Shown here: piece after piece, positions 52,453-62,060 of the stretch | How the letters are laid out: each line of letters starts with the position of its first letter | How positions within the stretch are numbered: the first letter of the stretch is position 1 | NCBI RefSeq assembly: GCF_004912135.1 | Contig: NZ_STGU01000005.1 | Location: 62,001-126,000, forward strand | Length of the DNA stretch: 64,000 bases | DNA from: Rhizobium rosettiformans W3 | GTDB taxonomy: Bacteria > Pseudomonadota > Alphaproteobacteria > Rhizobiales > Rhizobiaceae | Direction: 5' to 3' | Notes under the pieces: model-generated | What the model was told of the DNA's origin: nothing | Database searches by the model: none | Seen by the model: the letters and a program-made list of their open reading frames with translations, nothing else | Translations under genes and position numbers: made by a program

Positions 52453-52801
52453 GCGGCGACTGGCGATGTGGTCCCATGAGATGACGACGGGCTTTCGAGC
52501 CGCCATACGGTCGCCCCTTTGCCGTCTACCGATCTCCCTGCGCTGCGTCGATTTTCCCACGGGCAATTCACTGATCATGCAGTTGCGAAGGAACCGCAAC
52601 GAGGATATACGAATTCTCGAACGAAGTCGGTTGAGACGGCGGTTCTTCTTCTGCGCCAAGCAGAAATGCCCATTGTTATCAATGGTCCGCAGGAAGAGAA
52701 TCGTTTAGCGCCGATGAAAGGTGTAAGGTCTGCCGTGACCGGCGGGCCGGGTGTCAGTCGGCAACGGCGCTTGCCGCGAAGTCTTGGAGACGGATAAGGC
52801 C
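52453..52801. other. 349-nt intergenic stretch without a clear gene
   Basis: Short open frames on both strands here (the longest about 80 codons) have Arg/Ser-rich composition without a recognisable domain or ribosome-binding site, so I do not call a gene. The 3' third carries the leader of the NDUFS4-like gene. I see no RNA motif. Confidence 0.5.
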
Positions 52802-53107
52802 ATGTCTGCGAAGATCTACCGCCCCGCGAAAACCGCCATGCAGTCCGGCAAGGCGAAAACCCATCTTTGGGTGCTGGAATTCGACCAGTCCGCGCCGCGC
52901 AAGATCGATCCGATGATGGGCTACACCACGTCCGGTGACACGCGCCAGCAGGTCAAGCTGACCTTCGAGACGCTGGAGCAGGCCGAAGCCTATGCCAAGC
53001 GCGAAGGCATCGAATACCGCGTCATCCTGCCGAAGGAAGCCAAGCGCCAGGTCGTGTCCTACACGGACAACTTCCGCTACAACCGTCCGCAGCCCTGGAC
53101 GCATTGA
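52802..53107 (+). CDS. ETC complex I subunit, NDUFS4-like
   Basis: A 101-residue protein of the complex I NDUFS4/18-kDa accessory subunit family. The core reads KIYRPAKTAMQSGKAKTHLWVLEFDQ, then MMGYTTSGDTRQQVKLTFETLEQAEAYAKREGIEYRV, with the terminal NFRYNRPQPWTH typical of the family. In alphaproteobacteria and mitochondria this subunit binds the peripheral arm of NADH dehydrogenase. Its gene is away from the nuo operon, as is usual. Confidence 0.94.
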   Translation: MSAKIYRPAKTAMQSGKAKTHLWVLEFDQSAPRKIDPMMGYTTSGDTRQQVKLTFETLEQAEAYAKREGIEYRVILPKEAKRQVVSYTDNFRYNRPQPWTH

Positions 53108-53137
53108 TCCGATCCCGCCGCCTCGTCGGCGCCAGAC

Positions 53138-53214
53138 GGTCCCTTAGCTCAGCTGGATAGAGCAAGTGCCTTCTAAGCACTAGGTCGTAGGTTCGAGCCC
53201 TACAGGGATCGCCA
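53138..53214 (+). tRNA. tRNA-Arg (anticodon UCU)
   Basis: Acceptor GGTCCCT pairs with AGGGATC (one G-T), anticodon stem AGTGC/GCACT encloses CTTCTAA with anticodon TCT for AGA codons. T-arm GTAGGTTCGAGCCCTAC, encoded GCCA. The length is 77 nt. Confidence 0.97.
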
Positions 53215-53330
53215 TCTTCTTGATGTTCCATTCGTATTAGTGCCGGTTAAAGCAGTTGCAGCAGGAACCAACCGGCTGCTCACGTGTTGAGTGCTCCGTG
53301 AAGACACCGCTATCACAGGGAGTGAGACAC

Positions 53331-53606
53331 ATGATGAAGATGCTTGCCGCAGCCGCCATGCTTTCCTTGAGCCTGACCGGCGTATCGCTTGCCCAGAGCT
53401 CGTCCGACGGTTCGGGCGGCAGCACCGGTGGCAGCCAGCAGAGCGATACTGCGAACGACGCCAACGGCACCACCGAAGATGGCGCCACCACCGGCTCCGA
53501 CAATCCCGGCGACACCAGCGCCGGCGACGAACCGCAGTGCCCTCCGGGCCAGAAGAGCGCCGACGCGTCGGCCACCAAGGCAGACCCGAAATGCGTGGCT
53601 GAATAA
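53331..53606 (+). CDS. Small secreted Ser/Gly/Asp-rich protein
   Basis: A 91-residue protein with a clear signal peptide (MLAAAAMLSLSLTGVSLAQ, cleavage after about residue 22). The mature part is low-complexity, acidic and rich in Ser, Gly, Thr and Asp, with a C-terminal pair of cysteines (PQCPPGQKS and DPKCVAE). It is presumably unfolded in the periplasm or outside the cell. Two ATGs stand in tandem at the start. It ends at a terminator, so it is its own unit. Confidence 0.75.
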   Translation: MMKMLAAAAMLSLSLTGVSLAQSSSDGSGGSTGGSQQSDTANDANGTTEDGATTGSDNPGDTSAGDEPQCPPGQKSADASATKADPKCVAE

Positions 53607-53628
53607 GCTCCGTTCTGATCGAGTTAAG

Positions 53629-53652
53629 AGGCCGGGTCAGCCCGGCCTTTTG
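53629..53652 (+). terminator. Intrinsic terminator
   Basis: AGGCCGGG and CCCGGCCT form an 8-bp stem with loop TCAG, followed by TTT, 22 nt after the secreted-protein gene. Confidence 0.9.
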
Positions 53653-53756
53653 CATGGTTTTCTGATGCCGTCACCGCTGCAGCCGGTGGAAATCGTGCCG
53701 GCGCCAACCTTTCGGAAACCCTTCGGAGCGATGATGGCGCTCACGAGAGGTTAACC

Positions 53757-54479
53757 ATGTCCAGTCGCACCGCTTCTTCCCGCCGCACGCCGTCGAAACG
53801 CCGAAAGTCCGCACGCTCCTCCGCTGGCCATGGCATGACATCCTGGCTCGTCGCACTGGCTGTCGTCGCCGGCGGCATCGCGCTCTACGACAACAGGGAC
53901 ACGGTGCTGAAGGAAATGGCGCCGCTTCTGTCGACGGAAAAGCGGGTCGCCAGTTCGCCGGCCAAGAGCGAACCACGGGGCGAAAAGCCTGCGTCTGAAC
54001 GCGCAGCTGCAAAGGGGACGAAGGGCCCGGTGCCGCCGGCGAATGTCGGCGTTGTGAAGGCCGCCGTCCCGGCAGCGCGACCGGCCGTGACCACGGCAAC
54101 CGCGGGGCCTCTGACCGGCGAAAACTTCTCCGGCAAGTTCTACTTCTGCGGCGTATCCGGCCTCGACAACTGTGTCATGACCGGCGACACCTTCTGGTAC
54201 AAAAAGACCAAGATCGTTCTGGCCGATATCGCAGCACCTCGAACCGATGGCGCAGCCTGCCAGCAGGAGCGCGACCGCGGCTTCGCGGCCGAGGTTCGGC
54301 TCAAGGATCTCCTGAGTTCGGGCCGGTTCGACCTCGAAACCCTGAAGGCGCAGGCTGCGGGTGAGGCTTCCGGCGTCATGCGCGTGGCGACGCGCAATGG
54401 TCGCTCGCTCGGCTCGATCCTCGTTTCGGAAGGCCTGGCCAAACCCCGCATGGCCCGCCAGCAGAGCTGGTGCCCCTGA
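53757..54479 (+). CDS. SNase (thermonuclease)-like membrane-anchored protein with altered active site
   Basis: A 240-residue protein. The N-terminus is Ser/Arg-rich, followed by one membrane helix (SWLVALAVVAGGIALYD), so the rest faces the periplasm. A linker rich in Ala/Pro/Lys leads to an SNase-like domain (about 120-240). The catalytic strand reads KIVLADIAAPRTDGAACQQERDRGFAAE: the Asp corresponding to Asp40 remains, but the Arg35 position is Lys and the Glu43 position is not acidic. ARTNGRSLG-like NGRSLGSILVSEGLAK matches the Arg87 region. Nuclease activity is doubtful. Two cysteines (CGVSGLDNC) flank the start of the domain. Confidence 0.75.
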   Translation: MSSRTASSRRTPSKRRKSARSSAGHGMTSWLVALAVVAGGIALYDNRDTVLKEMAPLLSTEKRVASSPAKSEPRGEKPASERAAAKGTKGPVPPANVGVVKAAVPAARPAVTTATAGPLTGENFSGKFYFCGVSGLDNCVMTGDTFWYKKTKIVLADIAAPRTDGAACQQERDRGFAAEVRLKDLLSSGRFDLETLKAQAAGEASGVMRVATRNGRSLGSILVSEGLAKPRMARQQSWCP

Positions 54480-54502
54480 CCGCTCGCTCCGTCTCAAATG
54501 CA

Positions 54503-54538
54503 AAAAAGCCCGCCGTGATCGACACGGCGGGCTTTTGT
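54503..54538. terminator. Bidirectional intrinsic terminator between the SNase-like gene and aapP
   Basis: AAAAGCCCGCCGTG and CACGGCGGGCTTTT form a long perfect stem with loop ATCGA; A- and T-runs on both sides serve both convergent genes. Confidence 0.93.
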
Positions 54539-54560
54539 CTTTGCGATAGGGTCTCGTCGC

Positions 54561-55334
54561 TCAGTGCAGGATCTGGCTGAGGAAGAGTTGGGTGCGCTCA
54601 TGCTGCGGGTTGTCGAAGAACTCGGCCGGCGAATTCTGCTCGACGATCTGGCCCTGGTCCATGAAGATCACGCGGTCGGCTACCTGACGGGCGAAGCCCA
54701 TTTCGTGGGTCACGCAGATCATGGTCATGCCTTCTTCGGCAAGACCCACCATCGTGTCGAGAACTTCCTTGACCATTTCCGGGTCGAGCGCCGAGGTCGG
54801 CTCGTCGAAGAGCATGATCTTCGGCTTCATGCAGAGTGCACGGGCAATGGCCACGCGCTGCTGCTGGCCGCCGGAGAGCTGGCCCGGATACTTGTTGGCC
54901 TGTTCCGGGATCTTGACGCGCTTGAGGAAGTGCATCGCGATCTCCTCGGCATCCTTCTTCGGCATCTTGCGGACCCAGATCGGGGCCAGCGTGCAGTTTT
55001 CGAGGATGGTGAGATGCGGGAAGAGATTGAAGTGCTGGAACACCATGCCGACTTCCCGGCGCACTTCGTCGATCTTCTTCAGGTCGTTGGTCAGTTCAAT
55101 GCCGTCGACGACGATATTGCCCGTCTGGTGTTCTTCCAGACGGTTGATGCAGCGGATCATCGTGGACTTGCCGGAGCCCGAGGGACCGGCGACGACGATG
55201 CGTTCGCCCTTCATGACCTTAAGGTTGATGTCCCGCAGCACGTGGAATTCACCATACCACTTGTTCATGTTGATCAGTTCGACCGCCACGTCGTTGCCCG
55301 ACGCGGTCTTCTTAGCGGAGTTGGCTTCAGCCAT
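54561..55334 (-). CDS. aapP: General L-amino acid ABC transporter, ATP-binding protein
   Basis: A 257-residue ATPase of the polar amino-acid uptake group. Walker A is [18 protein letters not shown], the Q-loop [10 protein letters not shown], the ABC signature [16 protein letters not shown], Walker [15 protein letters not shown] and the switch His in [11 protein letters not shown]. In Rhizobium leguminosarum AapJQMP takes up a broad range of L-amino acids and affects efflux. It is the last gene of the operon, 17 nt after aapM. Confidence 0.95.
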   Translation of the reverse strand: MAEANSAKKTASGNDVAVELINMNKWYGEFHVLRDINLKVMKGERIVVAGPSGSGKSTMIRCINRLEEHQTGNIVVDGIELTNDLKKIDEVRREVGMVFQHFNLFPHLTILENCTLAPIWVRKMPKKDAEEIAMHFLKRVKIPEQANKYPGQLSGGQQQRVAIARALCMKPKIMLFDEPTSALDPEMVKEVLDTMVGLAEEGMTMICVTHEMGFARQVADRVIFMDQGQIVEQNSPAEFFDNPQHERTQLFLSQILH

Positions 55335-55351
55335 GGTTTTTCCCCTTGTTC

Positions 55352-56503
55352 TTAACGCTTGTGACCGGTGTCGAGGTGCCGCTCCATGAAGGCGGAGTAG
55401 CGCGACATGCCGAAGCAGAAGATCCAGAATACGAAGCCGGCGAAGATCAGACCGGTGAGCGGTGTCACAGGCGTGGCCCAGGTGGCATCGGTGAAGTTGA
55501 GACGGACGATGCCAAGCAGGTCGAACATGCCGATGATCGACACGAGCGAGGTATCCTTGAACAGTCCGATGAAGGTGTTGACGATGCCCGGAATGACCAG
55601 CTTGATCGCCTGCGGCAGGATGATCAGACGGGTTTTCTGCCAGTAGGAAAGGCCGAGAGAATCGGCGCCTTCATATTGGCCCTTCGGGATCGCCTGCAGG
55701 CCGCCGCGCACCACTTCGGCCATATAGGCCGAGGCAAAGAGCGACACGCCGACCAGCGCACGCAGGAAGTTGTCGATCGTCCAGCCCGTGGGCATGAAGA
55801 GCGGCAGCATCACATTGGCCATGAAGAGGACCGTGATCAGCGGCACGCCACGCACCACTTCGATGAAGATGACGCAGATCATCTTGATCACAGGCATGTC
55901 CGAGCGGCGCCCGAGTGCCAGCAGAATGCCGAGCGGCAGGGAGACGGCGATCCCGACGAAAGACAGGATCAACGTGACCATCAGGCCGCCCCAGAGCGGG
56001 GTTTCCACTTCCGGAAGGCCAAAGCCGCCATGCAGCAGGAAGAAGGCGACGATCGGGAAGACGATGAAGAGCAGGAGTGCGTTGAGCCCCTTGCGCGGTG
56101 CCTTCGGGATGAGCATCGGCGCCAGAAGTGCGATGAACATCACGCCGACAAGGATCACGCGCCAGCGTTCTTCGAGCGGATAGCGCCCGAAGATGAACTG
56201 CGAGAAGCGGCTCTCGACAAAGGCCCAGCAAGCGCCTTTCCAGCCGTCCGGCTGGGTGCCACCCTGGGCAATCGTCGCGCAGACGGCGCGGTCGGCGCCG
56301 AACCAGGCGGCATCGAGAAAGAGGAAGTTGATCGCCCCGGGCAGGATGAGGGCCAGGACCGCGAGACCGATGATCGTGAGCACCGTGTCTTTCGGTGTCG
56401 CAAGCAGGTTGGCGCGGATCCAGCCGATGACGCTGCCATCGGAGGTCGGGGCGGGAAGGGGTGCCAGCATTTCCTGGCGCACATAAGAAAGTTCGTGTGC
56501 CAT
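55352..56503 (-). CDS. aapM: General L-amino acid ABC transporter, permease AapM
   Basis: A 383-residue permease of the HisM/GlnP type. An N-terminal extension with its own hydrophobic segments precedes the core, where [18 protein letters not shown]-like sequence and the EAA loop [39 protein letters not shown] are seen. The start MAHELSYV is chosen; an upstream in-frame ATG lies two codons earlier. It is almost contiguous with aapQ (2-nt gap). Confidence 0.94.
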   Translation of the reverse strand: MAHELSYVRQEMLAPLPAPTSDGSVIGWIRANLLATPKDTVLTIIGLAVLALILPGAINFLFLDAAWFGADRAVCATIAQGGTQPDGWKGACWAFVESRFSQFIFGRYPLEERWRVILVGVMFIALLAPMLIPKAPRKGLNALLLFIVFPIVAFFLLHGGFGLPEVETPLWGGLMVTLILSFVGIAVSLPLGILLALGRRSDMPVIKMICVIFIEVVRGVPLITVLFMANVMLPLFMPTGWTIDNFLRALVGVSLFASAYMAEVVRGGLQAIPKGQYEGADSLGLSYWQKTRLIILPQAIKLVIPGIVNTFIGLFKDTSLVSIIGMFDLLGIVRLNFTDATWATPVTPLTGLIFAGFVFWIFCFGMSRYSAFMERHLDTGHKR

Positions 56504-56505
56504 GA

Positions 56506-57699
56506 TCAACGCTCCACCAGAGCCATGCGCGCGTTGAACCAGTTCATGAAGAGCGAGGTTACAATGCTGATGGACAGATAAACGACGAGCCAGATGGAGA
56601 CGATTTCGATCGCCTGACCGGTCTGGTTGAGCGTCGTCCCGCCGGTCGAGACCAGTTCGGGGAAGCCGACGGCAACACCCAGCGACGAGTTCTTCGTCAG
56701 GTTGAGATACTGGCTGGTCAGCGGCGGGATGATGATGCGCATCGCCTGCGGCACGATCACGAGACGCGTCGTGGTCGAGGGCTGCAGCCCAAGGGCCGAA
56801 GCGGCTTCCGTCTGGCCCTTCGAGACACCCTTGATACCGGCGCGGATGATTTCCGCGATGAAGGCTGCGGTGTAGAAGGAGAGTGCCAGATAGAGAGCCA
56901 CGAATTCAGGCGCAATGACCGCTCCGCCCGTCATGTTGAAGCGGCTGGCGACCGGATAGTCGAAGGTCAGCGGCGCACCAGCGGCGAGGAAGGCAATGAT
57001 CGGCAGGCCGATGATCAGGGCGAGCGAGACCCAGCCCGTCGGGAAGGGTTGGCCGGTGCGCATCTGGCGTGCCTTTGCCCAGCGTGCAACGACGATGGCC
57101 GCGATGATGCCGACTACGATCGCGATCGGGATCATGCTCGCGCCATCACCCCAGATCGGCTTAGGGAAGGCCAGACCACGATTGTTGAGGAAGGTCGAGA
57201 ACGGCAGCTCGAGCGAGTCGCGCGGCTGCGGCAGCGTCGACAGAACGCCCGAATACCAGAAGAAGATGACGAGCAGCGGCGGCAGATTGCGGAACGCTTC
57301 GACATAGACCGTGCAAAGCTTGGCGATCAGCCAGTTCTTCGACAGACGGCCGATACCGATCACGAAGCCGATGATCGTGGCGGTGATGATGCCCGTTACG
57401 GCCACGAGGATCGTGTTGAGCAGACCGACCAGGATGGCGCGGCCATAGGTCGAGTCCGACGAATAGGAGATCAGCGTCTGGCCGATGTCGAAGCCGGCGC
57501 GGCCGTTCAAGAAGTCGTAGCCCGTCGCGGTATTGCTGCGGGCGAGGTTTTCGATGGTGTTGTTCGCGATGGTCCAGACGATAAACGTCATGATGGCGAT
57601 CGTAGCGACCTGAAAGAAGATGGATCTTGCTTTCGGATCGTAGATCAGCGAGCCCACGCTCTGCCCACCGGCAGGTAAACTGGTGGCGTGATCTGTCAT
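56506..57699 (-). CDS. aapQ: General L-amino acid ABC transporter, permease AapQ
   Basis: A 397-residue permease. The EAA loop is [40 protein letters not shown] near the C-terminus. [26 protein letters not shown] and the N-terminal [29 protein letters not shown] are typical of AapQ. It forms the membrane channel with AapM and is preceded by a stem-loop after aapJ. Confidence 0.94.
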   Translation of the reverse strand: MTDHATSLPAGGQSVGSLIYDPKARSIFFQVATIAIMTFIVWTIANNTIENLARSNTATGYDFLNGRAGFDIGQTLISYSSDSTYGRAILVGLLNTILVAVTGIITATIIGFVIGIGRLSKNWLIAKLCTVYVEAFRNLPPLLVIFFWYSGVLSTLPQPRDSLELPFSTFLNNRGLAFPKPIWGDGASMIPIAIVVGIIAAIVVARWAKARQMRTGQPFPTGWVSLALIIGLPIIAFLAAGAPLTFDYPVASRFNMTGGAVIAPEFVALYLALSFYTAAFIAEIIRAGIKGVSKGQTEAASALGLQPSTTTRLVIVPQAMRIIIPPLTSQYLNLTKNSSLGVAVGFPELVSTGGTTLNQTGQAIEIVSIWLVVYLSISIVTSLFMNWFNARMALVER

Positions 57700-57826
57700 G
57701 CTGTGCCAAATCCCCGAGGCTTCTTTGAGCCCTAAACTGTTATTGTCTTTCGAGACAGCCGGCTCTTGTGAGTGTCGCTGCTGACCGCAACGCGGGGGCC
57801 GGTCTGATCACGTGGTCTTAATATGC

Positions 57827-57850
57827 GCGAGGCGGCTTTCGCCGCCTCGC
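57827..57850 (-). promoter_or_regulatory. Stem-loop between aapJ and aapQ
   Basis: GCGAGGCGGC and GCCGCCTCGC form a perfect 10-bp stem with a 4-nt loop, 15 nt after the aapJ stop on the minus strand. No T-run follows. Such hairpins behind the solute-binding gene protect its mRNA from 3' decay or attenuate read-through, making AapJ more abundant than the membrane parts. The remaining 130 nt to aapQ show nothing else. Confidence 0.75.
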
Positions 57851-57865
57851 CAAGGTCGTCCGATC

Positions 57866-58894
57866 TTAGCGGATCGGCGGGGCGTACTGCAGGCCGCCCT
57901 TGGTCCACAGAGCGTTTACGCCGCGCTCGATCTTGAGCGGGGTGCTGGCGCCGATGTTGCGTTCAAAGACTTCGCCGTAGTTACCGACGCCCTTGATGAT
58001 GTTGTAAGCCCAGTCGTTGGTGAGGCCGAGATCGGTACCGATCTTGGTGTCGGCTTCCGTACCGAGGAAGCGCATGATGTCTGGGTTGGTCGTGGTCGAC
58101 TTGATTTCATCGACGTTTGCCTGGGTGATGCCGAATTCTTCGGCCTGGACCAGAGCGTAGTGCGTCCACGAAACGATGTCGAACCACTGGTCGTCACCCT
58201 GACGGACGGCCGGGCCAAGCGGCTCCTTCGAGATGATTTCCGGAAGGATGACGTGGTCGTCGGGGTTGGTCAGCGTCAGACGCAGCGAATACAGGCCCGA
58301 CTGGTCGGTCGTGTAAACGTCGCAACGGCCAGCCTGATAGGCAGCGTTGACTTCTTCGAGCTTTTCGAAAACGACCGGCTTGTATTCGAGGTTGTTGGCC
58401 TTGAAGTAGTCGGCGAGGTTGAGTTCGGTCGTGGTGCCGGACTGTACGCAGACGGCGGCGCCGGAGAGCTCGAGAGCCGATTTGACGTTCAGGCCCTTGG
58501 TGACCATGAAGCCCTGACCGTCGTAGTAGTTGACGGCGCGGAAGTTGAAGCCGAGTGCGGTGTCGCGGCTGATCGTCCAGGTGGTGTTACGAGCAAGCAT
58601 GTCGACTTCGCCCGACTGCAGCGCGGTGAAGCGGCTCTGGGCGGTGGTCGGCGTGTACTTCACCTTGGTCGCATCGCCGAAGATGGCAGCTGCGACGGCC
58701 TTGCAGTAGTCAACGTCGAAACCGGTCCAGTTGCCGGCTGCGTCCGGCGAAGCGAAGCCGGCGAGACCCGTGTTCACGCCGCACTGGACGAAACCCTTGG
58801 CCTTTACGTCGTCAAGCGTCGCGGCCGAAGCTGCGGACGCGCCAAAACCCAGGACCGCAGCGCCAATGGCGGCTGACAGGAACTTGTTGTTCAT
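57866..58894 (-). CDS. aapJ: General L-amino acid ABC transporter, periplasmic binding protein
   Basis: A 342-residue solute-binding protein with a signal peptide (FLSAAIGAAVLGFGASAASA, cleavage near residue 24). The mature part begins TLDDVKAKGFVQCGVNTGLAGFA. FDVDYCKAVAAAIFGDATKVKYTPTTAQSRFTALQSGEVDMLARNTTWT is the family's ligand domain. It captures L-amino acids for AapQMP. The start MNNKFLSA at 58894 is preceded by an AAAGGTTGGG ribosome-binding site. First gene of the operon. Confidence 0.95.
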   Translation of the reverse strand: MNNKFLSAAIGAAVLGFGASAASAATLDDVKAKGFVQCGVNTGLAGFASPDAAGNWTGFDVDYCKAVAAAIFGDATKVKYTPTTAQSRFTALQSGEVDMLARNTTWTISRDTALGFNFRAVNYYDGQGFMVTKGLNVKSALELSGAAVCVQSGTTTELNLADYFKANNLEYKPVVFEKLEEVNAAYQAGRCDVYTTDQSGLYSLRLTLTNPDDHVILPEIISKEPLGPAVRQGDDQWFDIVSWTHYALVQAEEFGITQANVDEIKSTTTNPDIMRFLGTEADTKIGTDLGLTNDWAYNIIKGVGNYGEVFERNIGASTPLKIERGVNALWTKGGLQYAPPIR

Positions 58895-59252
58895 TTTTCC
58901 CAACCTTTTTTCTCTTGTTGTATGCCAGCGACGGCCTGCTGCTGAAACCAGCAGCGCACGTCGGCTCGCGGGCCTCCCGGTGCGAGCCTTCATATCTCAG
59001 TCGTAAAAGCAGGCAGGGTCAAGTCTTTATGCCGCGAATTGGCCACAAAAGCGCGAATTTGCCAAAAACGCACTCGAAATAGGCAAAAATGTGTGGTTTT
59101 TGCCCTGAAGTGATGAAAATTGCGCCCATTTCACTGTTCTGCTCTGCTTCTGCTGCAAGACTTGCGCCTGGCCTCACGGAATTGTGCAACTTGACCGGAC
59201 ATGGCGGAGGCGCGAAAACCACGGCACAGAAGCGTGAGGAATCGTGAAATCC
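58895..59252. other. Divergent control region between aapJ and metC
   Basis: The 358 nt hold an aapJ promoter candidate on the minus strand, CTTGAC (59023-59018) with CTGAGA (59000-58995) 17 nt away. From about 59033 to 59090 lie three imperfect 19-21-nt direct repeats with the core CGCGAATTKGCCAxAAA. Adjacent is a perfect 8-bp inverted repeat, GGCAAAAA/TTTTTGCC (59082-59104). Nothing coding is seen. These could be operator sites for amino-acid-responsive control. Confidence 0.55.
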
Positions 59253-60443
59253 ATGAGCAAATCCAAAGACTGGCTGGCCGACGCCGGCACCGATACGAAG
59301 CTGTGCCACATCGGCCATGATCCTGCAGACTATCATGGCTTCGTGAACCCGCCGGTCGTCCATGCGTCGACGGTTCTCTTTCCCAATGCCAGGGCCATGG
59401 AGACGCGCAATCAGCCTTACACCTATGGTACCCGCGGAACACCGACCACGGACGCGCTTTGCCGCGCCATCGACGCGCTGGAAGGGTCAGCGGGCACGAT
59501 CCTCGTGCCATCGGGTCTGGCGGCCATCACGGTCCCGTTCCTGGCGTTTCTTTCCGCCGGCGATCACGCGCTCATCGTGGATTCGGTCTATTCGCCCTGC
59601 CGCCATTTCTGCGACACCATGCTGACGCGCCTCGGGGTCGAGGTCGAATACTACGATCCTGAGATCGGTGCGGACATCGAGCGGCTGATCAGGCCGAACA
59701 CGAAGCTGGTGCACACCGAGGCGCCAGGCTCGAACACCATGGAGATGCAGGATATCCGCGCGATTTCCGAGGCAGCCCACAAGCATGACTGCGTGGTCAC
59801 GCTCGACAATACCTGGGCAACGCCGCTCTATTTCAAGGCGCTCGATTTCGGTGTCGACGTGACCATCCATGCTGCAACCAAATATCCCTCCGGGCACTCG
59901 GACATCCTGATGGGCACTGTCTCGGCCAATGCAAAGCACTGGCCGGTCCTGAAGGAAGCCAACATCACGCTCGGCATCTGCGGCGCACCCGATGACAGCT
60001 ATCAGATCCTCCGTGGCCTGCGCACAATGGGGCTGCGCCTCGACCATCACTACAAGAGCGCGCTTTCGGTGGCGCGCTGGCTTGAAGCCCGCAGCGATGT
60101 CGCACGTGTGCTGCATCCGGCGCTGCAGAGTTTTCCCGGTCACGCAATCTGGAAGCGGGACTTCAAGGGAGCAAGCGGCGTCTTCTCCTTCGTCTTGCCG
60201 GCATCGGTGCCCGAGAAGATCAAGCCGAAAGCCCATGCCTTCCTTGATGCGCTGCAGCTCTTCGGTCTTGGCTGGTCCTGGGGCGGCTATGAAAGCCTCG
60301 CGGTCCTGGTCAATCTGGAGGATCGCAAGATCAGGAAGGGCCCGACCGATGGCGCCGTGATCCGTCTTCAGATCGGTCTCGAGAATGTCGAGGACATCCT
60401 GACCGATCTCGAGCGGGGCTTCGCCGCAGCCGCGGAGGTTTAG
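59253..60443 (+). CDS. metC: Cystathionine beta-lyase
   Basis: A 396-residue PLP enzyme of the Cys/Met metabolism family. It cleaves cystathionine to homocysteine, pyruvate and ammonia in methionine synthesis. Signatures are YTYGTRGTPTTDALCRAIDALEG, VPSGLAAITVPFLAFLSAGDHALIVDSVY, LDNTWATPLYFKAL and the PLP lysine in HAATKYPSGHSDILMG. GWSWGGYESL near residue 340 is typical of the lyase branch. GAGGA precedes the ATG at 59253; a GTG three codons upstream is an alternative start. Confidence 0.92.
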   Translation: MSKSKDWLADAGTDTKLCHIGHDPADYHGFVNPPVVHASTVLFPNARAMETRNQPYTYGTRGTPTTDALCRAIDALEGSAGTILVPSGLAAITVPFLAFLSAGDHALIVDSVYSPCRHFCDTMLTRLGVEVEYYDPEIGADIERLIRPNTKLVHTEAPGSNTMEMQDIRAISEAAHKHDCVVTLDNTWATPLYFKALDFGVDVTIHAATKYPSGHSDILMGTVSANAKHWPVLKEANITLGICGAPDDSYQILRGLRTMGLRLDHHYKSALSVARWLEARSDVARVLHPALQSFPGHAIWKRDFKGASGVFSFVLPASVPEKIKPKAHAFLDALQLFGLGWSWGGYESLAVLVNLEDRKIRKGPTDGAVIRLQIGLENVEDILTDLERGFAAAAEV

Positions 60444-60458
60444 AAAACGCGCTATACG

Positions 60459-61622
60459 TCAGCCGTCCATCCGGTGGCCGTAAAGCCAGTCCAGATCGGC
60501 GGCAAGACGTTCCGGCGGGCGCAATGACAGCACGATATCGCGCCCGATCCGAAACGGACCGCGGGCGTGATAGGCAAAGCGGTTGAAGTCGCCACGAGCT
60601 TTGACCCGCGCTGCCCGTGCCTTGCGCTCGCTGGAAAAGGCGGCGAGCGCCGAGGGCAGGGGCGCCTTCGCCATATGCATGGCGAGAGAATAAGCGTCCT
60701 CGATCGCCATCGCCGCCCCCTGCGCCGAAAACGGCATCATGGCATGCGCGGCATCTCCGATCAGCACCGTGTCGCGACCGTTATGCCAATTGCCTTCAGA
60801 TGCCTGGTAGAGAGGCCAGAAGGTAGGCTTTTCCGCACCGGCAAGCACGGTTCGGATATCGCGATGCCAGCCCGAGAACTGCTCGAGCAACATGGCGCGC
60901 CGCGCGGCATCGGCATCGATCGCCCAGCTCTCGTCGCTCTTCGTCCCCGCCGCGATTGCAACGAGATTGAAGCCGTCGATCTCCTTGAGAGGATAGCTGA
61001 CCAGATGTGCCTTTGGTCCAAGATAGGCGGCGACACCGGTGCGGGAGAGGAAGGAGGGCGCAACAGCCTGATTGATGGTGAAGCGCCAGGCGATGTTGCC
61101 CGAAAAGCTGACCGTCGGGCTGCCTGCGATGGCATCGCGCGCGACCGACCAGGCGCCATCCGCGCCGACGACCAGATCCGCTTTCCGGGCCGTGATGGCA
61201 GCGAGTGCCTCTGCCCCGATCCCCTGCACACGATGGCCGAGATGCAGGCGGCAGAGCGGCTGATTGAGAACGGCCCTGAGAAGAGCCTGTTGCAGCGTAG
61301 AGCGGTGCAGGACGCCGTAGGGCTGTCCCCAACGCTTCCTTGCGAAGTCACCCGCGGGCACGGAGGCGAGCGGGCGCAAATCCATCCCGGATATGAGGCT
61401 GATTGCGGCAGGTTCGAGCCAATGGCGCTCCAGTTCGCTAAGCACGCCCAGCGCATCAAGGACGCGCGTCGCATTCGGCGAGAGTTGCAGGCCGGCCCCG
61501 ACTTCGCCGAGTTGCGGCGCCTGCTCGATAATGTCGGAGGAGATGCCCCTAGCAGCAAGCGCCAGGGCAGACGTCAGCCCCGCCACCCCGGCTCCGACGA
61601 TGGCAGCGTGCTTGATGGACAT
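60459..61622 (-). CDS. FAD-dependent monooxygenase (salicylate hydroxylase-like)
   Basis: A 387-residue flavoprotein of the PHBH family. The FAD Rossmann motif AAIVGAGVAGLTSALALAARG is at the N-terminus, LVVGADGAWSVARDAI is the DG motif, and TVLIGDAAHAMMPFSAQGAAMAIEDAYSLA is the GD motif that binds FAD and NAD(P)H. The best guess is hydroxylation of a small aromatic compound such as salicylate or 3-hydroxybenzoate, but rhizobial homologues often lack known substrates. It converges with metC. Confidence 0.9.
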   Translation of the reverse strand: MSIKHAAIVGAGVAGLTSALALAARGISSDIIEQAPQLGEVGAGLQLSPNATRVLDALGVLSELERHWLEPAAISLISGMDLRPLASVPAGDFARKRWGQPYGVLHRSTLQQALLRAVLNQPLCRLHLGHRVQGIGAEALAAITARKADLVVGADGAWSVARDAIAGSPTVSFSGNIAWRFTINQAVAPSFLSRTGVAAYLGPKAHLVSYPLKEIDGFNLVAIAAGTKSDESWAIDADAARRAMLLEQFSGWHRDIRTVLAGAEKPTFWPLYQASEGNWHNGRDTVLIGDAAHAMMPFSAQGAAMAIEDAYSLAMHMAKAPLPSALAAFSSERKARAARVKARGDFNRFAYHARGPFRIGRDIVLSLRPPERLAADLDWLYGHRMDG

Positions 61623-61649
61623 GAAGAAATGCCGATCGTGACGCTGCGG

Positions 61650-61895
61650 TCACGCCGCCTTGACGTGGAAGACGCAGCCCGGCGGGTTGGTCTGTTCGGC
61701 CTTGAGGCTCGGATTGTAGCGGTAAAGCGTCGAGCAGTAGGAGCAGACCTTTTCGTTGTCATGTCCCATGTCGATGAAGATATGCGGATGGTCGTAAGGC
61801 ACGGAGGCGCCGGTGCACATGAATTCCTTGACGCCGACTTCGATCACGCGATGACCGCCGTCGTTCTGGAAATGGGGAATGGTGTGACCGGCCAT
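61650..61895 (-). CDS. Zinc-finger protein, complex I NDUFS6-like
   Basis: An 81-residue protein with a CHCC zinc site: EFMCTGASVPYDHPHIFIDMG followed by NEKVCSYCSTLYRY. This is the NDUFS6/13-kDa accessory subunit pattern, whose zinc-binding segment is needed late in complex I assembly. The start MAGHTIPHFQ gives the usual length, and GGAGCAC lies upstream. It lies 27 nt from the monooxygenase start, on the same strand. Confidence 0.92.
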   Translation of the reverse strand: MAGHTIPHFQNDGGHRVIEVGVKEFMCTGASVPYDHPHIFIDMGHDNEKVCSYCSTLYRYNPSLKAEQTNPPGCVFHVKAA

Positions 61896-62060
61896 GATGT
61901 GCTCCGAAAATGCTGTGCGAATTGGCGCGGACATTAGCGCCGTCCTTCGCAAAAGTGTAGAGCCGGAGCCGAGCAAAAGTCACAGAAAATCCGCCTGCGG
62001 CAATTGATGTCAGGAAGGCGTTGGCTATGGTTGCCGCCTCAAGGCCACAAGGACCAGTTC

